8,277 nucleotides of DNA. Origin: an uncultured Bacilli bacterium. Its GTDB lineage: Bacteria; Bacillota_I; Bacilli_A; RF39; UBA660. Within the stretch, counting starts at the first letter, position 1. The number at the start of each line of letters is the position of its first letter. The stretch is taken from NCBI GenBank assembly GCA_947585065.1, contig CANPWX010000042.1, forward strand, positions 1 to 8,277, written 5' to 3'. The notes beneath the pieces were generated by a model. That model had not been told where the DNA came from. It made no database searches and was given only the letters and a program-made list of their open reading frames with translations. Made by a program: the position numbers and the translations under genes. Below, one piece after another: positions 1 to 5,609 of the stretch.

Positions 1-174
1 AATCTTGAATGGTATTGCCCTCAATGTGGAAATAGAGATCATGCCAAATTAAATGTAGCAAGAAGAACTTGTGGATACATTGGATCTAATTTCTGGAATA
101 AAGGAAGAACTCAAGAAATAAAAGAAAGAGTTGTTCACATAGATAATAAAGATGCGACTGAGGCAACTTCATGA
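1..174 (+). CDS. nrdD: Anaerobic ribonucleoside-triphosphate reductase, C-terminal end (partial)
   Basis: Only the last 57 codons are inside the window; the gene begins upstream. NrdD is the cytoplasmic glycyl-radical enzyme that reduces ribonucleoside triphosphates to deoxyribonucleotides without oxygen. The visible part carries a CPQC pair (fragment residues 6-9), expected to be half of the family's four-cysteine zinc site. It also carries the glycyl-radical signature RRTCGYIGS (21-29), where the Gly of CGY (25) should hold the radical, followed by the conserved NKGRTQEIKERV stretch (33-44). The TGA stop lies inside the start of nrdG (ATGA, 4 bp overlap), so the reductase and its activase are translationally coupled. 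The identification is secure although only the tail is seen. Confidence 0.96.
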   Translation, partial: NLEWYCPQCGNRDHAKLNVARRTCGYIGSNFWNKGRTQEIKERVVHIDNKDATEATS

Positions 175-680
175 GATATCATAAAATAAGAAAAATGGAT
201 ATTGCAAATGGAGAAGGCATAAGAGTTTCCATATTTATGCAAGGATGTGCATTTCATTGTAAAAATTGTTTTAATCCAGAAACTTGGGATTTTAATGGAG
301 GATTAGAATTTACCGATGAAACAATCCAAGAAATATTAGAACTTTGTGATAAAAGTCATATTGCTGGATTATCCATTTTAGGCGGAGAACCAATGCATCC
401 AAAAAATATTGAAGGAACAACAAAACTTGCCAAAGCATTTAAAGAAAAATTTCCAAATAAAACAATTTGGGCTTGGTCTGGTTTCTTAATGGATAAAGAT
501 TTAATGGGAAAAGAAGTATTAAAATATATTGATGTACTAGTAGATGGACAATTTGTAGAAGAATTATCAAGTCCTCTTCTAAAATGGAAAGGCTCTTCAA
601 ATCAAAGAGTGATTGATGTGAAAGAATCTTTGAAAAAAAATAAAATAATTTTATATGAACAAGATAAGGTAGCGAATTGA
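171..680 (+). CDS. nrdG: Anaerobic ribonucleotide reductase-activating protein (radical SAM)
   Basis: A 169-residue radical SAM enzyme that uses S-adenosylmethionine and a [4Fe-4S] cluster to create the glycyl radical on NrdD. The cluster motif C-x3-C-x2-C is at C26, C30 and C33 (GCAFHCKNC). The GGEP motif, which contacts the SAM amino group, is at 71-74 (LGGEPM). A family-typical NxxTWDF follows the cysteines. The length is normal for NrdG. The start is fixed by the ATGA overlap with nrdD directly upstream, the standard nrdDG arrangement. The stop codon sits in the loop of a terminator hairpin, which ends the operon here. Nothing looks broken. Confidence 0.97.
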   Translation: MRYHKIRKMDIANGEGIRVSIFMQGCAFHCKNCFNPETWDFNGGLEFTDETIQEILELCDKSHIAGLSILGGEPMHPKNIEGTTKLAKAFKEKFPNKTIWAWSGFLMDKDLMGKEVLKYIDVLVDGQFVEELSSPLLKWKGSSNQRVIDVKESLKKNKIILYEQDKVAN

Positions 681-694
681 GCTACCTTTTTATA
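666..694 (+). terminator. Intrinsic terminator of nrdDG, overlapping the nrdG stop
   Basis: A perfect 8-bp stem, AAGGTAGC (666-673) with GCTACCTT (681-688), has a 7-nt loop containing the nrdG TGA (678-680) and is followed by a T-rich run to 694. The last codons of nrdG therefore form the left arm of the hairpin. Confidence 0.85.
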
Positions 695-720
695 ATTTAT
701 AAAAGAAAACATAAAACAAA

Positions 721-749
721 GCATAGAAAAAACAAAATTATTTATACTA
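721..749 (+). promoter_or_regulatory. Candidate promoter for ku-ligD, resembling a sporulation sigma-G/F site
   Basis: GCATA (721-725), a 17-nt spacer, then TATACTA (743-749) lie just upstream of the ku ribosome binding site. The -35 element fits the published sigma-G type (GHATR), and the -10 matches CATNNTA in all but the first base. The same bases also contain TATACT, a 5/6 match to a housekeeping sigma-A -10 box without a good TTGACA -35. The region is almost all A and T, so chance resemblance is possible. I infer a promoter here because the nrdG terminator lies upstream, but the sigma factor is uncertain. Confidence 0.4.
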
Positions 750-764
750 TATTTAGGTGATAAT

Positions 765-1508
765 ATGCCAAATATACATAGTAGTATTTCATTTGGATTA
801 GTAAATATACCAGTTTTACTAAATCCTATTGTTAAAAATAATGATGCCACGTTTAATCAACTTCATAAAAAATGTAAACATCGTATTTCCTATTTAAAAT
901 ATTGCCCTCATTGTAATATGGAAGTAAAAGCATCCGAAATTATAAAAGGATATCAATATGAAAAGGGAGAATATGTAGAGTTTACCCCAAAAGAACTCCA
1001 AGATTTAAAACCAGAAAGCGAAGGAGAAATAGTAATCATTTCTTTTGTTCCATTAAAAGAAATTGATCCTAGTTATTTTGAAAAAAGCTACCTTTTAAAT
1101 ACAGAGAAAAAAAGCAGAGCTTATCATCTTTTTGCCAAAGCGTTAGAAAAAACAAATTTAGTAGGCATTTGCAAAACAGTATTGCACAATAAGTTTTACT
1201 ATGCTTTACTGCGGTTTTATGAATCGAATATAATTTTAACCACATTATATTTTGAAGACGAGATGAACTTAAATCAAAATAAAGAAACGGTAAAAATAGA
1301 ACCAAAAGAATTAGAATTAGCCATTGCCTTAATTCAAAATTTAAAAGGCCATTTTGAACCTGAAAAATATAAAGATGAATACCAAATAAAAATACAGGAT
1401 GCAATTGAAGATAAATTAAATGGAAGAAAAATCAAAAAATCAAAAAAATCTCCAAAAAAAGAAGTGACAGATTTAATGAAAGCATTAGAAAAAAGCTTGA
1501 AAAAATAA
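765..1508 (+). CDS. ku: Ku family DNA end-binding protein (non-homologous end joining)
   Basis: A 247-residue bacterial Ku, expected to form a homodimeric ring on double-strand DNA ends and recruit the ligase encoded next door. It opens with the family N-terminus (HSSISFGLVNIPV, 5-17). The conserved block around residues 33-65 follows, with LHKKC (33-37) and CPHC (47-50), then the KGYQYEKGEYV region. The central part (about 60-195) matches the Ku beta-barrel core in order and spacing. The last 35 or so residues are very lysine-rich (KIKKSKKSPKK), like the basic C-terminal extensions of other bacterial Ku proteins that help DNA and ligase contact. The start at 765 is supported by AGGTGAT (755-761), 3 to 4 nt upstream. 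The ligase gene starts 63 bp downstream on the same strand. Confidence 0.95.
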   Translation: MPNIHSSISFGLVNIPVLLNPIVKNNDATFNQLHKKCKHRISYLKYCPHCNMEVKASEIIKGYQYEKGEYVEFTPKELQDLKPESEGEIVIISFVPLKEIDPSYFEKSYLLNTEKKSRAYHLFAKALEKTNLVGICKTVLHNKFYYALLRFYESNIILTTLYFEDEMNLNQNKETVKIEPKELELAIALIQNLKGHFEPEKYKDEYQIKIQDAIEDKLNGRKIKKSKKSPKKEVTDLMKALEKSLKK

Positions 1509-1571
1509 AATATTAATTCCTCTGAATAAAAATTTTATAAAAAACCCATAACCGTAATAGAGGTTGATATT

Positions 1572-2462
1572 ATGACATTATTTGAAACAGTATTTGAACC
1601 AATGTTATTATCAGAAACAAAAGAGCCATTTAACTCAAAAGATTACATATTCGAAATAAAATTTGATGGAATTCGAGCTTTAATATATGCTAGTCCCACA
1701 ACTTTCAAAATTTATAATCGACATAAAAAAGATATCACCAATAAATATCCGGAATTAAAAGAAATCCAGAAAATGGTAACAAAACCAACTATTTTTGATG
1801 GAGAAATTACTTTTTTTCAAGATGGTCTTCCAAATTTCCAAGCATTACAAGAAAGAGCTCATTTAAAAAATACTTATCGAATTGAACGATTAAGTAAAGA
1901 AAAGCCAATCATTTTTGTCGCGTTTGATATTCTATATGAAGGAAAAGATCTCACAAAATATAGTCTTTTAAAAAGAAAAAGAGTATTGGAAAGTTATTCA
2001 GATAATGAAGTATTTATTAAACCTTTTTGGGTAGATTCTAATGGAATTTCTTTATTTAAAAAAATAAAAAAATTGAATATGGAAGGAATAGTAGCCAAAA
2101 GAAAAGAAAGTATTTATGAGAAAAATACTAGAACAGAAAATTGGATTAAAATTAAAAATATCCAAAGAGAAGAGTTTATAATTGGTGGATTTACCGAAAA
2201 AAAAGATACTCCGTTTTTTTCTTTATTACTAGGCGAATATCAACAAAACAAATTAAATTACGTTGGAAGAGTATCTGTTCCTAAAAAGGAAAAATTATAT
2301 GAAAAAATAAAAAAAGAAAATAAAAGAAAAACTTCTCCATTTAAAGACTATCAAGAAGAAAATATATATTATTTAAGTCCTAAACATATTTGTTTTGTAG
2401 AATTTATAGAAAGAAGTAAGGAAGGAATCCTAAGACAACCTGTATATCGAGGCGAAAAATAA
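1572..2462 (+). CDS. ligD: ATP-dependent DNA ligase, LigD ligase-domain type, stand-alone
   Basis: A 296-residue ATP-dependent DNA ligase predicted to seal double-strand breaks held by Ku. All nucleotidyltransferase motifs are visible: motif I EIKFDGIRA with adenylated K30; a motif Ia-like RHKKDIT (50-56); motif III FDGEIT (75-80); motif IIIa FVAFDILYEG (115-124); motif IV EGIVAK (171-176); motif V WIKIK (191-195). Residues from about 200 to 296 should form the OB-fold, ending in an RxP-like LRQPVYRG. The protein contains only the ligase module; the polymerase domain of Bacillus LigD and the phosphoesterase domain of Pseudomonas or Mycobacterium LigD are absent, and the intact start and stop show this is not a truncation. 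The start is set by GAGGTTGAT (1560-1568) just ahead of ATG. It is very likely co-transcribed with ku. Confidence 0.93.
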   Translation: MTLFETVFEPMLLSETKEPFNSKDYIFEIKFDGIRALIYASPTTFKIYNRHKKDITNKYPELKEIQKMVTKPTIFDGEITFFQDGLPNFQALQERAHLKNTYRIERLSKEKPIIFVAFDILYEGKDLTKYSLLKRKRVLESYSDNEVFIKPFWVDSNGISLFKKIKKLNMEGIVAKRKESIYEKNTRTENWIKIKNIQREEFIIGGFTEKKDTPFFSLLLGEYQQNKLNYVGRVSVPKKEKLYEKIKKENKRKTSPFKDYQEENIYYLSPKHICFVEFIERSKEGILRQPVYRGEK

Positions 2463-2466
2463 ATGA

Positions 2467-2484
2467 AAAAAAGATTGCTTTTTT
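2467..2484 (+). terminator. Weak AT-rich hairpin after the ligase gene
   Basis: AAAAAAG (2467-2473) pairs with CTTTTTT (2478-2484) around a 4-nt ATTG loop, beginning 4 bp after the ligase stop codon. The single G-C pair makes the stem weak, so it may only assist the hairpin at 2513-2535. In an A/T-rich gap it could also be chance. Confidence 0.3.
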
Positions 2485-2512
2485 ATTAAAAGTATGGTAA
2501 TTTAATATCAAG

Positions 2513-2535
2513 AAACACGAAAGTGTTTTTATTTT
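2513..2535 (+). terminator. Hairpin with GAAA loop between the ligase gene and secE
   Basis: AAACAC (2513-2518) and GTGTTT (2523-2528) form a 6-bp stem closed by a GAAA tetraloop and followed by T-rich DNA. It is the best candidate for the end of the ku-ligD transcript. It lies only about 20 bp before the secE start. A TTTAAT -10-like box at 2501-2506 could start a secE transcript at the hairpin itself, in which case this would be a 5'-end stem of secE-nusG mRNA instead. Confidence 0.55.
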
Positions 2536-2557
2536 GGAAAAATATGAGGTGAAAGAA

Positions 2558-2767
2558 ATGGCAAAAAAGCACAAAGAGAAAAAAATAAAAAAAGAAAAAA
2601 AACCAAGTTATTTTAAAGAAGTAAAAGAAGAAATGAAAAAAGTAACATTTCCTACAGCTAAAGAAGTTACGGAATATACATTGGCAACTATTGTAATCGT
2701 TGCATTCTTAGTATTCTTTTTCTTATTATTAACAGCATTACTCTCTTGGATTAAGGGGGCACTATAA
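2558..2767 (+). CDS. secE: Preprotein translocase subunit SecE
   Basis: A 69-residue single-span SecE, the subunit that clamps and stabilises SecY in the membrane translocation channel. The N-terminus is lysine-rich and cytosolic (1-15). The conserved amphipathic region FKEVKEEMKKVTFPTAKEV (19-37) contains the family signature, and one hydrophobic helix runs from about 41 to 64. The ATG at 2558 is preferred because GAGGTG (2546-2551) sits 6 nt ahead. A TTG at 2534 in the same frame would add 8 residues, but it lies next to the T-run of the hairpin and would put the ribosome binding site inside the gene. The stop overlaps the nusG start (TAATG), so the pair is translationally coupled. The rpmG gene that often precedes secE is absent. 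Confidence 0.93.
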   Translation: MAKKHKEKKIKKEKKPSYFKEVKEEMKKVTFPTAKEVTEYTLATIVIVAFLVFFFLLLTALLSWIKGAL

Positions 2768-3300
2768 TGGAAAAACTTTGGTATGTTGTAAATACATATT
2801 CGGGACATGAAGAATCTGTAAAAGAAAAATTAGAAATGCGTACCGAGTCTATGGGAATGCAAGATTACATTTTTCGAGTAATTGTCCCAGAAACAACAGA
2901 AATTGAAGTAAAAGATGGAGTAAAAAAAGAAAAAGTAAAAAAAATGTTTCCAGGGTATGTCTTAGTCGAAATGATTATGAGCGATGAAGCATGGTATATT
3001 GTTCGTAATACACCTGGAGTAACAGGATTCATTGGATCAAGTGGAAAAGGAGCAAAACCAACACCACTTTTACCTCAAGAAATAGATCGTATTTTAGTAA
3101 ATATGGGAATGAGTAGAATGAACATCGAGGAAGAAATGTCTGTTGGAGATAAAGTTTCTATCGTTGATGGACCATTTAAAGGTATGGAAGTAACAATTTG
3201 TACAATAGATTTATAGAACAATCGAATTATTGTTATGATAGATTTATTTGGACAAGAAACTTCTGTAGAAGTAGAACCTTTCCAAGTCAATAAAAAATAA
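2767..3300 (+). pseudogene. nusG: Transcription antitermination/termination factor NusG, interrupted by an in-frame TAG
   Basis: NusG binds RNA polymerase through its NGN domain and contacts Rho or ribosomal protein S10 through its KOW domain. The NGN domain is complete and normal (residues 3 to about 110: WYVVNTYSGHE, MFPGYVLVEM, VRNTPGVTGFIG). The KOW domain begins at about 124 (VGDKVSIVDGPFKG), but translation stops at TAG 3214-3216 after residue 149. Reading on in the same frame gives 27 more residues (NNRIIVMIDLFGQETSVEVE and a short tail), ending at TAA 3298-3300. This is an unmistakable NusG C-terminus, and the full product would be about 177 residues as usual. The signature KOW glycine is also valine (V142, GTA at 3190-3192). 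The product as read is an NGN domain with half a KOW. It could be a nonsense mutant, an assembly error, or an NGN-only factor still in use. The start overlaps the secE stop. Confidence 0.85.
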
Positions 3301-3321
3301 AGTGCAGAACAGCACTTTTTT
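3299..3321 (+). terminator. Intrinsic terminator after nusG
   Basis: AAAGTGC (3299-3305) and GCACTTT (3312-3318) pair around a 6-nt loop and are followed by a T run. It begins inside the distal nusG stop codon (TAA 3298-3300), not near the premature TAG. This supports the view that the original gene ended at 3300. Confidence 0.9.
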
Positions 3322-3347
3322 GTCGTAAAAAACTAAGAAATTATAAT
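3320..3347 (+). promoter_or_regulatory. Candidate sigma-A promoter for the pRiA4b-like gene
   Basis: TTGTCG (3320-3325, 4/6 to TTGACA), a 16-nt spacer and a perfect TATAAT (3342-3347). The -35 overlaps the T-run of the nusG terminator. Transcription would start near 3354, leaving only about a dozen leader bases before the ATG at 3367. Confidence 0.5.
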
Positions 3348-3366
3348 AAGGATGGGAAATGGGTAT

Positions 3367-3963
3367 ATGGTAAAAGTATTGACATTTGAAGTCGGAATAA
3401 ATGGTTTAGAAACTAAAATATGGAGAAAAATTGAAATCGCAGATCGTAGAACACTAGCAGACTTAGCATATACAATTCTTGCTAGTTTTGATTCTTTGGC
3501 ATATCATTTATATTTTATTAGATATAAAAATAAAATCTTTGATTGTTGGGTTTGCATAGAAGATGACCACAGCGAAGTTCCGCCTATAAATGCAGTGATA
3601 ACTAAATTAAGTAGTATTGGTTTAAAAGAAAATGATAGTATGGAAATGAAATACGATACAGGATCTACAACAACATTTAAAATTAAATATTTAGGAGCTA
3701 GAGATTTAGAAAATGGTAATGGTAGACATTATCCATATATCGTTGATGGTGCCGGTAGAGGGATGATTGATGATTTATGCGATTTTGAATTAAAAGAAAT
3801 TGTTGATGATATTGATCAAAAAGGATATTCTGAACATTATTTTACTCCTGGGTATCAGCGGAATATGAAATATGATTATAGAAAATATAACTTAAAAAAT
3901 GATAATGCATTGTTAAAAGGAGCCATATTAGAAATTAAAAATAGTTATGAAGTTGGTGATTGA
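3367..3963 (+). CDS. Plasmid pRiA4b ORF-3-like family protein
   Basis: A 198-residue protein that I assign to the pRiA4b ORF-3/IS1096 TnpR-like family; its molecular function is unknown. Supporting features are an N-terminal beta-hairpin-like start (VLTFEVGINGLETKIWRKIEI), a helix before AYHLYFIRY, and a divergent YDxG block (KYDTGSTTTFKIKYL) where the family usually has YDFGDxW followed by an acidic/basic strand. The remainder, rich in charged residues and Tyr, has no signal peptide or membrane segment. I prefer the ATG at 3367 because a perfect TATAAT at 3342-3347 would place the transcript start near 3354, after the in-frame ATG at 3352. That upstream ATG would add 5 residues and has no properly spaced ribosome site. 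The gene stands alone after the nusG terminator and is the first accessory gene. The family call is fairly sure, the start less so. Confidence 0.75.
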   Translation: MVKVLTFEVGINGLETKIWRKIEIADRRTLADLAYTILASFDSLAYHLYFIRYKNKIFDCWVCIEDDHSEVPPINAVITKLSSIGLKENDSMEMKYDTGSTTTFKIKYLGARDLENGNGRHYPYIVDGAGRGMIDDLCDFELKEIVDDIDQKGYSEHYFTPGYQRNMKYDYRKYNLKNDNALLKGAILEIKNSYEVGD

Positions 3964-4088
3964 ATGTTATAAAGTGCATTGATCAGTATGAATATATTAA
4001 AGATAAGGAATTACCTATGAACTTAGATATTATACAATTATCCTAAGGTATGCAAGCGGATTTTGTGGTTATGTATAATCATTTATAA
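3960..4088 (+). pseudogene. Probable decayed ORF downstream of the pRiA4b-like gene
   Basis: In frame from TTG 3960, which overlaps the upstream stop, the DNA reads about 28 protein-like codons (including IDQYEYIKDKELPMNLDIIQ). A TAA follows at 4044-4046, then GMQADFVVMYNHL, and another TAA at 4086-4088. The two pieces share one frame and look like one small protein interrupted by a stop. I do not recognise the family. It could equally be chance reading in A/T-rich DNA. Confidence 0.3.
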
Positions 4089-4157
4089 GCTACTTGAAAT
4101 TCATTGAATTATAAAATAATTATTTTTCATTAAATTACTGCTTTAAATGTTTTAGTA
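4089..4157 (+). other. Non-coding A/T-rich spacer before the DUF262 gene
   Basis: No gene is seen here. The stretch contains a 14-bp palindrome, AAAATAATTATTTT (4113-4126), without G or C, too weak to call a terminator. No tRNA or repeat was recognised. Confidence 0.4.
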
Positions 4158-4180
4158 TGATATAATAAAAAATGAAAGGA
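4158..4180 (+). promoter_or_regulatory. Extended -10 promoter and ribosome site for the DUF262-fic operon
   Basis: TGATATAAT (4158-4166) is an exact extended -10 element (TGnTATAAT); no good -35 is present, as is usual for extended -10 promoters. AAAGGA (4175-4180) follows. The first ATG after it (4183) is only 2 nt away and encodes just Met-Tyr-Leu before TGA, which overlaps the real start as ATGA. The ATG at 4191, with 10-nt spacing, is therefore the gene start. Confidence 0.6.
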
Positions 4181-4190
4181 ATATGTATTT

Positions 4191-5582
4191 ATGAATGATG
4201 AAAAATTATTAAGCAAAAAAGAAATTCTTGAAAATATTGAGGAAAATTTGATTTCAAGCGATGATATAGAAGAAGATGATGCATCAGAGGACTATGGAGA
4301 ATTAAAAGAAAAAAAACTTGTTACAGATAAACAAGATCCAACTGTAGCATCATTGTATTTGAAATATACAAATAATAAACTTATTTTACAACCAAATTAT
4401 CAAAGAAAATTTGTTATGAAAGCGACGGTAGCAAGCAGATTAATTGAATCAATGCTACTAGGAATTCCAATACCAGTTGTATATTTTGCTGAAGAGGAAG
4501 ATGGGTCTTTTAGTGTTATCGATGGACAACAACGATTAACTGCTATTATCTCATTTATGCAAGGAAAATTTTTGTATAATAATAAAGTTTTTAAATTAAC
4601 TGGATTGAATGTATTAAAAGAATTAGAAGGAAAAACGTGGAAGGATTTATCCGATTCACAAATTGAGAAAATTAATGACACTCCTATAAGATCAATAATT
4701 ATAAAGAAAGAATCATCTGATGATATTAAGTTTGAAATTTTTGAACGTTTAAATACAGGTTCTACTCCTTTAAATGAAGATGAAATTAGAAATACTATTT
4801 ATCGTGGAACTTATATGGAGTTGTTAGCGGAATTAGAGGAAAATGAAAAGTTTAATAAAATTGTAGATAAACCAAATTTTAAAAACAGAATGATTTATCG
4901 TGGAATGATATTAAGATTTTTTGCTTTTAAGGAGATTACATATTTAAATTATAAGCCAAGTATGAAAACTTTTTGTAACAAACATTTAAAACAGTTTAGA
5001 AATATGCCTGTAGAAAAAAGAACTGAATATAGTGAATTATTTAAGGAAACAATTGATAAAGTGTATACTATTTTTGGAAAAAATGCTTTCAGAAGAATGA
5101 CAAAAGTCGAAGGTAAAAATGATTATGAATGGTCAAAAACAAGAATAAATATGGCATTATATGATATTCAAATGTTTGGGTTTACAAGATATGACAAAGA
5201 AGCTTTAATTCGTCATCAAGATGAAATTAGAGATAAAATGTTTGATTTAATGGTTAATGATGAAGATTTTATTTCAAGTATAGAAAAAGAAACAAGCAAT
5301 ACGGCTACAGTAAATTATAGATTTAAAAAATGGTTAGATGTACTAGATGATATAATGAAACAAGAAGTTAACAATCCGAATCCTAGATGTTTTCCAGATT
5401 TAATTAAAACTGAAATGTTTAATGAAGATCCAACTTGTAAGTTATGTGGGCAACGTATTTTAAATTATGATGATGCTCATGTTGATCATATAAAGCCATA
5501 CACTAACGGGGGCTTAACAATTAGAGAAAATGGACAATTAACCCATAGATATTGTAATCAGCATAAAAGTAATCATGAGTAA
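4191..5582 (+). CDS. DUF262 domain protein with C-terminal HNH nuclease (GmrSD/SspE-like)
   Basis: A 463-residue predicted cytoplasmic nuclease. The N-terminal 50 residues are acidic and low in complexity. A DUF262 (ParB-like) domain spans about 52-270, with PNYQRKF (68-74) and the diagnostic IDGQQRLT (110-117). In GmrS and SspE this motif belongs to a nucleotide-binding and NTPase module. The C-terminus is an HNH nuclease: CKLC (416-419), VDHI (431-434, catalytic D432 and H433), N447, and CNQHK (455-459), where C455 and H458 probably complete a metal site. The combination matches type IV or modification-sensing restriction enzymes (GmrSD, BrxU, SspE), which act on modified phage DNA. I infer the specificity; the sequence does not show it. 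fic follows 27 bp later with its own strong ribosome site, indicating a two-gene operon. The gene is complete with no frameshift. Confidence 0.88.
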   Translation: MNDEKLLSKKEILENIEENLISSDDIEEDDASEDYGELKEKKLVTDKQDPTVASLYLKYTNNKLILQPNYQRKFVMKATVASRLIESMLLGIPIPVVYFAEEEDGSFSVIDGQQRLTAIISFMQGKFLYNNKVFKLTGLNVLKELEGKTWKDLSDSQIEKINDTPIRSIIIKKESSDDIKFEIFERLNTGSTPLNEDEIRNTIYRGTYMELLAELEENEKFNKIVDKPNFKNRMIYRGMILRFFAFKEITYLNYKPSMKTFCNKHLKQFRNMPVEKRTEYSELFKETIDKVYTIFGKNAFRRMTKVEGKNDYEWSKTRINMALYDIQMFGFTRYDKEALIRHQDEIRDKMFDLMVNDEDFISSIEKETSNTATVNYRFKKWLDVLDDIMKQEVNNPNPRCFPDLIKTEMFNEDPTCKLCGQRILNYDDAHVDHIKPYTNGGLTIRENGQLTHRYCNQHKSNHE

Positions 5583-5609
5583 TATTTTAAAGCGTAAAAG
5601 GAGGTTTTT

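Noticed and set aside
1519..1563. CCTCT (1519-1523) pairing with AGAGG (1559-1563) to hide the ligase ribosome site
   Set aside because: Only 5 bp across a 35-nt loop with no further pairing; too weak to claim regulation.
2534..2557. TTG at 2534 as the secE start
   Set aside because: It would place the strong GAGGTG ribosome site inside the coding sequence and begin in the T-run of a hairpin. ATG 2558 has correct spacing.
2767..3300. TAG fully reassigned to an amino acid as the explanation for nusG
   Set aside because: Every other intact gene here is free of in-frame TAG, and the decayed gene's own frame ends with TAG. One interrupted gene, with a second damaging change nearby, is better explained by mutation. 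Kept only as something to test genome-wide.
4113..4126. AAAATAATTATTTT palindrome as a terminator or operator
   Set aside because: It contains no G or C and lies in DNA where such palindromes are expected by chance.
4183..4194. Met-Tyr-Leu mini-ORF as a regulatory leader of the DUF262 gene
   Set aside because: It is only 2 nt from AAAGGA, too close for efficient initiation, and three codons in A/T-rich DNA are easily chance.
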